From positions 1-64,000 of the forward strand of contig MU867139.1 in assembly GCA_033725935.1 (NCBI GenBank): a stretch of 64,000 nucleotides of DNA, written 5' to 3'. The notes under the pieces are model-generated. The model worked only from the letters and a program-made list of their open reading frames with translations, searched no databases and was not told the DNA's origin. Position numbers and translations under genes: made by a program. Source of the DNA: Cladorrhinum sp. PSN259 (Eukaryota; Ascomycota; Sordariomycetes; Sordariales; Podosporaceae). This document shows positions 1 to 11,285 of the stretch, piece by piece (position 1 is the stretch's first letter; the number at the start of each line of letters is the position of its first letter).

Positions 1-1374
1 ATCAATCGCCGCTCGCTTTGCCGCGACGGCCATTAAGGGGGGTCGGCCCCTCGGCCGTTTTCTTCCTACTACTTGGTATTCCTCGCCTCCTCCTTAAAAG
101 GTTATCTGTCGTTGCTCCTGATTTTGTTTTTCTAACAGAGTAAGGTCGAATATCCTCGGCCGGTATTAATACGCCTCCCTAGCTGCATTCCGGGCTTTTA
201 CTGCTTCCGGGCACCACCGTACCCAGGCCGGATGCTTCCCTATATAATTCGAACATCTTAGGCTGACTTAATTATTATAGGTAAGGTATTAGGCCTCTCC
301 TGCCCTCTTACCCTCCCTATAAGCCATTATGCTATACCGTAAGCATAACGCCGATTTCCTATAGAACCGTTAGGTATGTCCCTATCCCTAGTACTTATAG
401 CACTAGGTAGTTTATAAGACTGCCTAATATAGCTCGCAATATAATATCTAGGCTCGCTAAATAACCCCTTCGTCGTAAGCCTTCTTCGCCTTTTCTTCGC
501 TAGTTATCGTAATTAACGCCGTTACCCTCGTTATTCCTCCTAATACCAGGATTCGAAATTTAACTCTCTCGACTATCGTTAATCTAATCGTTTTACTAAA
601 TTCTGCCTCCGTCGTATCCTTCAGATCCCTCTTTAACATCCTTTTTATTAAGACCGTAAAGGTTCTCTTTACCTCCTTTACCTCCTCTCCGAATGCCTTC
701 GTAATCTACTCCTTATTCACGTCTTATATATATTATTCCTTTATTTTCGCTTCCTAGAAAATGACCATTACGTTACCGCTCGGAAGCTTCCTTACCGTAA
801 CTGCCCCTTTCTTTTCAGATATTCCGTTTATTACCTAAACGATCTCCTAAAGAAACCGCCGGGCAAATGCCGGCGCGACTAAGCCACGTATTAAGACCTC
901 TTTCCTAATACGCCCCGGTATAACCTTCTTTAGGGGCTCTTCGGCAGCCACTACCGCCTAAATACGGGCTCCTATACCCGGCCCCCCTCTTTAAAAGCTG
1001 CTTTTTAAGGCTTTCTTTACCTTATTCTTTACTTCTTAAACCTCTTTTTTCAGCCTCCTAATTACTTTCTAAATTTCTTCTATTATTACCTTCTATAAAG
1101 CCCCGAAATCAGCCCCTTTCGAAGGGGGGCCTTTCTCTTCCAAAACCTCGATTCTTATCCGTATCCTCGCGATTCTCTTCACGAGCTCGTCGATTAAATA
1201 AAACGCTTTATTACTATCCTCTCCCGGGACCAAGTCCATTAGCAATCCTATAATACCCTCTTCCTCTAGCCCCTCTAAAAACTTCCGCTACCCTCCCTCA
1301 TCCTCGTCCTTATCCTCATCATCTCCGCTTTTATCAGCTCCCTCCTCCATTTCCTCGTCTTCGTCAATTAGCAT
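1..1374 (-). pseudogene. RIP-damaged LINE (Tad1-like) ORF1, 3' part outside window
   Basis: Reading the minus strand from the ATG at 1374 down to base 1 gives one unbroken frame of 458 codons with no frameshift, interrupted by about 24 stops that are all TAG or TAA. The translation starts with an acidic D/E-rich stretch, passes through a charged coiled-coil-like middle, and ends with two decayed CCHC zinc knuckles (about 361-402 and 211-255) in which some Cys codons have become Tyr. Paired knuckles at the end of ORF1 are typical of the nucleic-acid-binding ORF1 of fungal Tad1-clade LINEs; ORF2 (endonuclease/reverse transcriptase) would lie beyond base 1. Stops without indels are what RIP leaves when CAA/CAG/TGG codons mutate. 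Clade assignment is inference; the RIP-type decay is seen directly. Confidence 0.82.
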
Positions 1375-1560
1375 CGTTCTAGTTAGCTAGGATCTTCCGG
1401 GCAGTGGGGCAAGCCCCACTGCAGAACTTTTTCTGGTCGCGGTCGCCCTCTTTCCCCCGCCTCTTCCCCCCGTCTTTGGAGGCATCGCGACGACGCGCCA
1501 CGCCCCCCGCCGGTTGGAAGCCGTCGTCGAGAGATAGAGCTTTTTAAGCTCGATTGAATG
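1375..1560 (-). other. Probable 5' leader of the LINE with a strong hairpin
   Basis: This GC-rich strip lies just upstream of the ORF1 ATG and looks much less mutated than the ORF. It holds a perfect 10-bp inverted repeat, 1401-1410 and 1413-1422, with a 2-base loop. It is probably the 5' untranslated or internal promoter part of the LINE. The outer edge is not defined; no target-site duplication was found. From about 1560 to 2169 I see no further gene or repeat. Confidence 0.45.
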
Positions 1561-2169
1561 ATGGTATTTTCGTACGTTTTGTCGGCAAGTTCATAAACAA
1601 GCAAAAATAGGAGTAAATGGTATATTTGATCAGAACGAGGTATGTAAGTCAAGGGCAAAGGTGTAACAAGACCCCTCAGACAAGGGAGCTGGCATCCGAT
1701 TGCAGAGAGTAACGTGCCCGTTTTAGTGAAGGAACCTCCCTAAAAACAGCAAGGAGCACATGAGACAAAGGGACTTCTAGTATAAGAGAGCTGCCTTGCT
1801 ACCATTAACATCCCCAATCTCGGATCCCCAAAGGATTAGTCTTGCAACCATAGAGACTTGATCAATATACTGCTCTTCTGCTGTCCTATCGATACCTGAC
1901 CAGTGCACCTTCTCCCAGTGTATCATCTCTCTTTACAAAAGGTTAGGGTCGATAAGGTTGTCTTGCCATAGCACGTATTTAGCTACCGTAAATGGTAAGA
2001 TCTACATCTCCGGAGGAGATGTTTAGATTAAGGCTAGTCCAGTGGATGTGGATAATGTATTTGAACCTTGTATTTACAGTAGATAAAGAATATAGTGTCC
2101 GGATAATGTGCTTACCTTGCTCTTCTGAGTATCAGAATGATTAAGGTTAAACTTAAGCTATTTTAATAA

Positions 2170-2822
2170 GGCAACTGATAAAGGGGCACCCCCTTTTTGA
2201 TATTTGGGCACCCCTAACACTTGTTCGGTGGGCACCCACTTAATTGATATTTGGGCACCCCCTTCCGGGTTAGGGTTTACTGCGAAATTTGTGGGCTTTC
2301 AATTCAACCTCCACCACTTTCTTCCCCGAACAACCAACTTCCCACTTGCAACAACCTTCCACTTGCAAGAACCTTCCACTTGCAAGACCTCCCATTTCAA
2401 GACCCTCCCACTTACAAGAACCTCCCACCTGCAAGAAATTACCACTACATTTTTCCTCCAACAACAACTTACTTCTTCCCACTTGCAAAAAAATCTACCA
2501 CTACTTTCTTCCTCTAACAACTAACTTTCCTCCCACTTACAAAGCGACCTCCCACTTATTTGGAGTAAAAATTATTTACTGTAGGATAAAGGCATATAAT
2601 GACAATGAAGAAGAATGTGATGATTTGCATAATATGGGAAGAAAGAATCTCATAAAGTGCTAACTCCATACTAAAACAGCTGGCTATTGCATATGTTCTG
2701 GTTTGCCCCGCCTGCAGCAGGGTGGGCCACACATGGTGGGCCACGTCAAATTTACTTATATAACCCTAACCTGGACGGGGGTGCCTATTTATCAAAAAGG
2801 GGGTGCCCCTCCATCAGTTGCC
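2170..2822. mobile_element. Non-autonomous DNA transposon (MITE), 8-bp target duplication
   Basis: Terminal inverted repeats of about 46 bp (2170-2215 and 2777-2822; roughly 40 of 46 positions match) begin GGCAACTGAT. The element is flanked on both sides by the identical 8-bp direct repeat TTTAATAA (2162-2169 and 2823-2830), so both borders are defined to the base. An 8-bp duplication is usual for hAT elements. The left end carries a second copy of the subterminal block TGATATTTGGGCACCCC (2198-2214 and 2245-2261). The interior (about 2335-2550) holds a degenerate tandem repeat of roughly 17 bp built around ACTTGCAAGAACCTTCC. No transposase is encoded. Confidence 0.88.
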
Positions 2823-2985
2823 TTTAATAAAATGCAGCGTCACAATCATCAATAGCACCGGCTTCCTACCAATTCTATTAACTACCCCGTTTTATATCTC
2901 GCAAGGCCCGAATAGTAAACTACCAGTAACGAATCCAAATCTATTTATAACAGGGACGGCCCGCGTTCAAAATCGAGAGCGCCAT

Positions 2986-5900
2986 TCAGCGATCCACCAG
3001 GTCCGAAAAACAATCCCAACTCTGTTCCTCATCAGGTGCCTTAGGATGCAAGCCCGTCCTCTCTAGTTCGGCCTTTGCACGCAGCGCGGCGGTCCTGTAC
3101 ATGGCCGCGTCAGCCAAGCGCCCCTGTCGGTCCCAGATCTTAGAGATCTGCCACTTGACGCGTGCAGTCTCTCCCTGGTCACCTCGGCGCGGCTCGTTAA
3201 ACTGAGTGATGATTAGTGCCTGCCGCAGGTAGTTGAGAGCCTGATCGCTGCGCTGATCCCGGTCGGTTGGCCACTGCATGCAGACTAGCGCCTGGTGGTA
3301 GAGGGCCGAGGCGACGCTCTGGTGTGTTGGCTTGCCGGGGTATTGGAGGTCATAGGCTCTCTGCAGGTACTCCATAGCCAGGTCGAGGTCGCCCTGTTGG
3401 TAGGCAATCTTGCCTAGAATATATGCGGTTCTATGTCATCATTGTTAGTGCACTCTCTGCAAACTCGAAGGGAGAGGAAGCAGTGGTAGGCATTTGGATG
3501 CAAGAGATGGCTGGCTCACTCTCCGTGGAAATGGCTATCAAGGCCATAAACCTTCGTTTGGAACGCCTCGGCAGCAGCTACATCTTTCTTCGCCTCCTCA
3601 AAGTTTTTCAATGCTGCCTGTGGTCGGCTCCTGTTGCGCCGATACCTGTCTATGTTGTAGGTATGCTGCCTCTCCTCTGGGGCCGCGAGGGCCACGGCCA
3701 GTGCCTTGTCCACATACTCTATTGACTCTTCAGCTTTGAAGAGCCCAAAAAGAGCTAGACCAACGGCGCTATATGCATCGGCAAGCTCAGGTCCTGTTGT
3801 GGTGGGCTCTTTCTCGCGGATGTGGAGGGACTGAAGAAAAAAGTCGTAGGCAGCTTGATACCGCCCCCGACGGTGGTCAATCGTCGCCACGCTCTCGCAA
3901 AGGTATGCATATAACAGGGAATCTTTATTATCGCAGTACTCTGCTGCTCTTCGCCCAAGCTTTTCGCCCAGCACCAAGGAGCATGTCTCCCCGCAGAACC
4001 TGCCGACGGTTACAAATAACAAGCGTATTAGTCATTCTTTACTCGGAATTCACCGGATTGGATATGTGTTCAGTAAAGGGAATGGGTTTTTGCTTACCAA
4101 GTGGCATCAGCCAGCATAATATGCAGGGCTGGATCTTTGACATCGTAACCACTGGGTCGTAGCAGTTCATATTTATCTTGTGCTGCTTCAATATGGTGGA
4201 TAAGCAGTTCACACGTCCCCCATACCTGGTACATCTGTCGTCGAAGCTCTCGTTTAGGAAATGCCTCACACAGCACACGGTAGGCAACACCAAATGTCTC
4301 GCGGCGCAGGTGTTCTGGTTGGTGGTAGAAATATGCCTCTTGGACGAGACGGTGCAAGGATATCATCTCAGTCTCCTCGTTTATCTTGATCAACGACATA
4401 TGGAGCAGCTGCGCCTCCGCCTCCTCGTACCTGTCAAGGTGTTAGCTTCTTAGTAGTTTCCATTGAGCTGTCTAAGCAATAGGTACATACTCATCGGTGT
4501 CAGACATGAAGGGCCAGGTGTCGAGTATAGGCGTGGCAGTGTTGATAATGCTGCGTGGTATGTCATCGGGAGCAAAGAAACAGAGCAAGCCTAATAAGAG
4601 GGAGCTGTTGTCATCCAGACTATCAAAGGCTGTCTGCCAGACTGTCTCCAGAGTCTCGGTATAATATGGGTTCTTGGGTGCATATCGTGGCGGGACCCGC
4701 AGCGATAGCTTGTTCTTCTTGAAGTATGGAAGAAATTGCCTCATCGACTTTTTCTTCACAAATATCTGGCTTGCTGTGATCTCAATTGCTAGCGCTAACC
4801 CGCCGAGCATTTCAGACAGCTCCTCGGCCGCAGCAACATCATCGGGTTTGACATTCTGCTTGCGAGCGAGCTTCAGCAGAAGCATGGCGCCTTCTTCCTT
4901 GGTGAATGGAGGGATTTCGAAGGCGCCTGCTGCAGGTGATGCGGCAACAAGCTCACTCCGACAAGTCACCAACACTTGACTGTTGCCTGTGGCGGGCCAG
5001 TTAGAGAGTAGGAGGTCGTTGTCATCCACGTTGTCAAAGACGATGAGCCAGGGAGTTTCTGTTGGTCAGTCAGTTAGCTACTACAAAAGAATTCAGTTTA
5101 AGGCATAGGGAATGCGTGAGAGAATCTCTCCTCACCAGTGGTCTGGAGCCAGTTCCACATGAGAAAACGAATTCGATCAGCCGACATGGTGTCTTCATAA
5201 CCTGGGGGACGAACATGGCCCGCAGCAGTGACCAATGCTCTCGACATATCAGTCGCTGTTTGTGCGGGTACCCATAAGACGAGCGGGCATTTTTCCAAAA
5301 CTTGCTGGTTAGCATACTCAAGAGCAACCTGAGATTTACCGATCCCGCCGATGCCCCAAAGCGCAAGAGACCGTATTGTTTGCTTTCCGTCGTGAGATGC
5401 GAGAGCGTCACGAATCTCCCCTAGGAGCTTAGTCCGGCCAAAGAAGCTGGGGTTCCGGCCAAAAGGAAGCTGATAGTATGGGAGATTGGCTTCTTTCTCT
5501 GATGGGTGGGGCTGCAAATTGTGCATTCGGAGGGACTGGAGGACCTCGTCTTGCTTAAGGCTCATTTCAGTCACGTGGTGAGCCTCGACCATCTGGCGTA
5601 GGTGTTCGATCCTGGCCGAGAAGTCCTTGAGGCTCTTGGAGAAGTTTTTAAGCGCATTGTCCCAGGATCCATTTTTCCGTAAGTTTTTGATGGCACCGGC
5701 CGCGGTAAGAACAAGGTCGACTAGAATGGCAAAAAACCGGCCGAATAATTCCGGATCCAGATCAACTGACTTTCGGTAAACTTCAAAGAGCTCAATGTTG
5801 TCACTCAGCTCACCCAGGTATTGAATCACATCTCTCAGGGTGTCGTCACATCGCACCCCGAGCTAGATTGAAGGATTAGAGAGTCCATTAGCTAGACCGA

Positions 5901-6404
5901 TCTCGGCTGATCCTGTCTGCCTTCAATTTAGGGCACTGACCTCTATAAGCAGATAAACCACCCCCCAAACACACGCTAGGTTTATAGAGTTGCTAGAGCC
6001 AGTAGCGGATGCGATAAAGATGGCAAAGGTCTGCAGGTGGAGAATGGGCGTCTTGATGCCTCCTAGCAGCCGAGTGACGGTGCTCCTAGGGCCCTTAAGG
6101 TTTTGCTGCAGACATTGTATTTTTCGGGCCAACTGATCCGGGCTCCGAATGTTTTGGATGTTCTCATAGTCGTCCTCACCCAGAATCTCTCGCGCGGATC
6201 GGATGGCCTCCTCCCATGTGCTTACATAGTCGTCCTTTGCCTCATTGAGTACGCTGTATTAGTGAGAGAAGGTCAGAAGAAGGCTCGACTTTGACACCGA
6301 TGGCACTAAGACATAATGGCAGGTCCATGTAAATGCACTCGGTGCTAAGAATAGATAGACACGTAATCAAAAACTTAAAGGGGACCTCACGGGAATTCCG
6401 CCAT
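2986..6404 (-). CDS. NB-ARC/TPR NOD-like receptor (STAND NTPase)
   Basis: Seven exons: 6391-6404, 5941-6253, 5136-5862, 4491-5058, 4098-4430, 3520-3999, 2986-3430, giving 959 residues. The N-terminal third is helical and resembles the DUF7708-type domain of fungal NLRs, with a WG-containing core near residues 100-110. An NB-ARC ATPase follows: P-loop GIGGIGKS near residue 280, Walker B VFDNVDD, sensor-like LVTCRS, and a GLPL-like motif in which the Pro is Ala (GGLALAI). The C-terminal half consists of helical TPR-like repeats, for example around 3365-3430 and 3700-3900. Such proteins are intracellular sensors in fungal non-self recognition and programmed cell death; the specificity of this one cannot be read from sequence. 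The first exon is only 14 nt and is the least certain part; all phases close. Confidence 0.88.
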
Positions 6405-7504
6405 CTTCTACGGACGAGATAAATCCTAAATACCGAGAAGGTCTAGGACGCGACGAATCGAGGATTGAGAGCAGCAACCCGGTCGTCATACACGGACTGG
6501 TAAAATAGATAGTTAAGACACAGTAAGGGACGAATGCTGGAGAGTAAGCGAAACGCTAAAACTTCACGATCGGTAGCGAGCGACTTAAATCTTAAGTCCT
6601 TTAGCAATCGAGAGCGGATTCTCCGGAAAGCGGGAGCTAGTTATCCGGCTGAGATTGAGGGTAGGTTTAGCTGCTTTACTAAGCTGCGAAGCCCTTCCTC
6701 GGTTAGGACTGGGGTGGCTCTGGCTCGAGCGAGGAAAGTGAAAGAACAAGGGAACCCAGGACTGGTTGGAGGTGGGGGCCCCTTCTGACGATTTATTGTT
6801 ACACAAATCCCTAAAGCGGGGTTGTCGAGCCTCAAGTACGTCTTCGTATCTTTCTCGACCCGTACCTCGCTCCGAACCCCCATCTTGGAACCTGACCACA
6901 ACTTCTTGGCCTACCCTTGTTCTGGATCATGCAATACGTGACCTGCAAGAGAACTCTCCCCCGTGGCACATCCAATATAAATCGTCCAATCGTTTGAAGA
7001 ATGATGCTGCACATGGTTATCGCAGGCTCGGCATTACACAACGTTAATCCCAACTGCCTGGCGGGGTTCCTAAATGAAGTTGATATGACCCCGCTTTTTG
7101 TTTCACAGAATTCATCACCTTGCAGCCAAGTAGCCCAATCATCTGGCTGGAAGAACCTAACCGCGTTACCCAGCTACATCGGCACATAGCGAGTGACCTT
7201 AGCAGTACCTATCTCGCTTGCTACCTGACTCTTGACTTTCCACGTAAGGTGATGGTCATGGATGCGTGGGCGTTTGGGCTCTTTGAGGCTCTGCCTTCAG
7301 GCCAGGCCTACCTCGCTGTCATATCATCTTGCCCTCTCTTGGAAATGAAAATCTGTTGATGCAGACAAACAAGTTTGCAAAGCTTGAGACATTCTGACAC
7401 AGCTACGAATACTTTTACCAAGTATCTTTCCTCTGTCCATTCTTTGAAATTGTCATAATCCTTTGCCAGCAATCCCTCCCACCCCCCCCCCCGGGCACCT
7501 AAAT
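6405..7504. other. Gene-free spacer with fragmentary open frames
   Basis: No convincing gene. Several short overlapping open frames occur on both strands (for example 6534-6788 plus and 6585-6899 minus), but none has recognisable domains, and splice sites do not join them into a longer product. A C homopolymer lies just before 7490. The last part should contain the promoter of the oxygenase gene starting at 7505. Confidence 0.5.
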
Positions 7505-8972
7505 ATGCCTTCGCGCGACGACAGCAGCGTCTCCTCGGCAGTGGCTCTGCCAACAACGGCCAGACTATCCCATCTCCTTGACGACCCGATCTACAAAGTC
7601 GAAATCCCCTACGAGATCTGGGCTGATAAGGTGGCGAGCGACGTCGAGCGTACCAACGTCAAGTTAAACATTGTTCCAGACTGCCCGCTCACTAATGTCA
7701 GATCTCTCGGTGAGGCAGACAAACCCCGACTCGATACCTGCGGATTCCAATGGTTCCGTCAAGACTTTCCTTACCAGGCCGGTATACATAGTGCCGACGA
7801 TGTTCGCGCCGATACTCAAGCGCAGCGTGATGCACTTGATCGGTACCTGAACACCATGTCCGACTTTCTCTGCGAGACGGTTGGATGTGAAAAGGTTCTT
7901 TGCTGGGACTGGAGAGTATGCAAACCTTTCCCATTCACACATTCCGGTTCTTTGCTAAGCGCAGCTCTTGACAGGTCCGTCGCTCTAAACTTACTACCCC
8001 CCGGACCAAGCCCAACATCTACAGTTTGGAGAACGTAGATGCTACCAATCTTCGCGCTACCAAGATCAACGCCTCGCACATTATCCATGCAGGTAACTTG
8101 AACCCCGTCTACTCCTTTCACAACTTATAATTCGTATATCTTCCCCCGAACCAGTTATTTTTTAGTCCTAAAGTACCGCTACTTGGCTTTTTAGTCCTAA
8201 AGTACCGCTACTTGGCTTTTTAGTCGTCACCAAAATATAAGGTGTAACCTACTACATCAAATCAAGCTCAGAACCCTGTATAAAAAACATTATGAGCTTG
8301 CAGGCTGACTATTTCGTGTTGCGCTATTCCAGACGGCTCCCCGCAATGGATACAAAAGGTCATCGCCAAGGTGACCACACCGGAGGAGAAACAGATGATC
8401 CAAAGTGGCAACTATCGAACACGAGTCTTCACGTGAGTCAGATTTCCTTAGCCTAGTTTTCCCCATGGGGACTTTTATTTCATACAGCACTAGATCATGG
8501 ATACTGACGCCCTGCTGACAACCAACTTTTCTTTCTATCAAGTGTATGGAGACCGTTAGTAGATGTTGTCCAGACCGATCCGTTGGTGTGCTGCGACGTT
8601 CGAACCGTCCAAGAATCTGACCTCGACATCGTTCAGAAGGTCATGGATGACACGGTGGAAGAGAGCATGTACCTTAAGCGTCAAGAAGGGCAGCAGTGGT
8701 ACTGGATGAGCAACCAGACCCGGGACGACGTCATCGTCATGACGGTCTGGGACTCGAGGAGGCCGTTGAGCAAGAATGGTCAGTACTGTTTTTCTTTCCA
8801 TTCCTTTCCTTTTGTTTTGTCATGCCGGTGGTACTTTTGAGACTAACTTGTTGCCTACCCTATATCGTTAGCCGCCGTGCCGCATGTTGCGATGGTTCTT
8901 TCCGAGCACGAACCGGGTGCGAAGCCTCGTGAAAGCATCGAACTTCGATTTATAGCCTGGAGTGCGGAGTAG
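7505..8972 (+). CDS. AsaB/CmcJ-type Fe(II)/2-oxoglutarate oxygenase
   Basis: Five exons: 7505-7915, 7975-8092, 8333-8432, 8543-8778, 8872-8972, giving 321 residues. The order of blocks matches the fungal family annotated as AsaB hydroxylase, CmcJ-like or GA4-desaturase-like: an early FQWFRQDFPYQ block, an H-A-D iron-binding motif, the VWRPL...CCDVRTV block, the WYWMSNQ...VWDS block, a distal PHVAMV histidine, and the terminal RESIELRFIAW block. These enzymes hydroxylate or desaturate small metabolites in fungal secondary metabolism; the substrate here is unknown. The Asp codon of HxD is split by intron 2, which is unusually long (240 bp) and contains a duplicated 29-bp unit. The ATG at 7505 was chosen because frames further upstream have only non-ATG starts. 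Confidence 0.87.
8159..8225. repeat. 29-bp tandem duplication inside intron 2
   Basis: Two identical 29-bp units (8159-8187 and 8188-8216) are followed by the first nine bases of a third. Each unit begins with a T-run and AGTCC and contains the small inverted repeat AAGTA-CCGC-TACTT. The units lie wholly within the 240-bp second intron of the oxygenase gene and probably account for part of its excess length. Confidence 0.9.
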
Positions 8973-9737
8973 CTTTCGATCAGATATCTCGTTCGTGCTA
9001 AAATAGTAGGTAAGGATGACTGGTCTCGATAAGACTTGAAGCAGCAGGCAATTTCGGTGGTCAAAGAGGTTAAGGCGATCTTTCATTCCGTTGGCAGTTT
9101 ACTAGTTAGGTAGCTATGACAATTCTGAATTACTTTACAATACAACTATTAAGATCTATATACGCCCTGAGATATTATTTATGCTGTTCGAACACACGGC
9201 TTTCGTAGCTCCATGAATCTCAGGCTTGGATCATTTTAAGACTGCAACACTAATCACCTCAATTCTTCTTTAATCCGGTGTCATATTCCCCCCCCCCCCC
9301 CCGCCCCCGCACCCACCGACCAAAAAAACAATAAAATAAATAAATAAAAATAAAAAATAAATAAAAAATTTAAATTACATTTTACAAGATTGGCTGCTCT
9401 GCTCATTTAATTTACTCACGCGTATGGTGATATGTTAAATTTGCACGGAGAATAGTTACTGAATTTCTTTGGCAGGAGATATTGAGTTCAGGTAATCAAG
9501 ATTTCAATTTCATCGCATTTCCTAACCCAGGCTGGGGACACTAACTAACCCAAGACTAGCTACATCAAATAATCACTGTAATATCCATTTCTAAGGTCCA
9601 GCCCAACCTTTAAATGCCCCACCATCGAGCTGCCTCAACGCTCAGGACTTAGTTAGCTCAATCGGCAATTAGACATTCGTCATTATGCCGGAATCTTTTA
9701 ACTTACAACATTGTCCAGATCAGCGTATCATCTCACT
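8973..9737. other. Intergenic spacer with C-run and AT-rich tract
   Basis: A 15-base C homopolymer (9288-9302) is followed by A/T low-complexity sequence of AAATA-like units to about 9370. No gene, RNA or transposon end was recognised. Confidence 0.7.
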
Positions 9738-9971
9738 CTAAGAATGAGCATTGACGTGGTTGCCGAACAAGCGCATGTCGCGGACCTGGCTGACATGAAC
9801 TTTGTCCTCGGCCGACTTGAATTCAGGAAGGTCACGCCAGGGCTCCTTGCGCTCCTCGGTGAGGCTGCTGGCAGACGTGCTAGCGTCGTTGTTGGAGACC
9901 GGGGACTGCCCAGGGGAAAGCTCACTAGAGCTGTTGGACTGGGTGTTGGTGTCAACCTTGGAAGCAGGCAT
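9738..9971 (-). CDS. Small disordered hydrophilic protein, unknown
   Basis: The ATG at 9971 sits in a favourable context (CATCCACCATGCC) and opens 77 residues rich in Ser, Asn, Thr and Asp over the first half, then a charged stretch containing PWRDLPEFKSAEDK. There is no signal peptide, membrane segment or cysteine. It resembles the short, intrinsically disordered stress or conidiation-type proteins common in filamentous fungi, but I do not recognise a family. No intron is needed. It may equally be a chance frame; transcript data would decide. Confidence 0.45.
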   Translation of the reverse strand: MPASKVDTNTQSNSSSELSPGQSPVSNNDASTSASSLTEERKEPWRDLPEFKSAEDKVHVSQVRDMRLFGNHVNAHS

Positions 9972-11285
9972 GGTGGATGTAGGTGAAGAAGTTGGGATCG
10001 TGTATAAAAGTGTATTTATTACTTGGGGATCTCCGTTGGTTTGTTGAGTCCAGTGGGTTTGTATAAGCAAGAGAGAGAAGAGGGAAGAGAACACAAGAAG
10101 ACGATTCCCTCGACACTACCGGCTAGTTATGCCCTTCTTATGGACATCGTTCCTCTGAACAATGCACCACGGGGTCAAGTAGAGCAACCCAAGAGAAGAC
10201 CTTTGCGCGTGGACTGCGGCAACAACAAGAGTTGAGCCTCATTCTCCCATCTAGAGTATAGATAGGATAAATTGGTGTGCGTGAGGAGGGTCCCATGATT
10301 TTCTGCCCAACTTGCATTATTCACGCCAGCCCCATGGGTGCTTCTGGTTTGTATGACCAACCTTATTAACATGATTGGTCCTTCAATCTTCAACGCGGAC
10401 TCCTACCCCGCTCTCAACAGCTATCAGGGTGGAATTTCTGTCTGTCGTCAGAGTATTTTAGTCTCACTTTCCATCCTTGGTAAGTAGCACGGCATGCAGG
10501 TGTGACGTGTGAGCCCTGAATCATGCAAGCTTTCGGGATAAGGGACCAATACCCCTCCCTATCCGCGTAACCATGAAATTCGAGTCGGGCTTTTGGCGTA
10601 AGACAGATGCGCTGCGGGGGTACGAGGGCGGCTATGCGAGGCCAACTTCCGGTATAATCACCGTCCTATTTGCAACCCAAGCTCTTGGAGAGATGGGCTC
10701 AAAACCAGTCCTTGTAACACCTTCCATTTTCGGCCTCGATTAAGTTGCTACATTGCATCTTCATCAACGCAAATAACTGCACTGTTCCAGTTTTGTGGGG
10801 CGCTTTGGTTGTGCTCACCGGTATTTAAGTTCTTGCCAATCAGCACCCACGAGGCTTTATCTTTACCATCCGTGTATTCTGTTAATGATGCAACGGAATT
10901 AGCCGAGCCCCGTGCTCCAACTCCGGTTCTAAGCCCCACCCACCCGTTATCCTGCAGTTCCCATTCAGGAAATGCGGTGATGTAAGGCGCTCTTTCCGCC
11001 GTGGAATGTGACACACCTAACCAAATTTCCTTGCTGCACTTTCAACGCCCGGTTTGTTAGCATTTGTCGCAAGTCGCGCAATCTGTACCCGACTCTTCAT
11101 CGTTTCATTTGCCGATCCATCCGAAAGGAAGCATGAGAGTGCACCCAGCACCCAGTCTGGTTAAAGTCGGACGACGACTATCCTTTGGGCCTTTGGCGTT
11201 GCTGTTGCCGCCACTACCATCACCACCCATTGTCCAGCCATCAACCCTGCGCACGTTCAGACTCCGCCATACTCACACCAACGCC
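9972..11285. other. Intergenic spacer of 1.3 kb
   Basis: I see no supportable gene. An 88-codon minus-strand frame at 10748-11014 begins at GTG and has no recognisable domain. The final few hundred bases should hold the promoter of the aldo-keto reductase at 11286. Confidence 0.5.

Noticed and set aside
10748..11014. 88-codon open frame on the minus strand
   Set aside because: It begins at GTG, has no in-frame ATG, no domain and no obvious splice partners.
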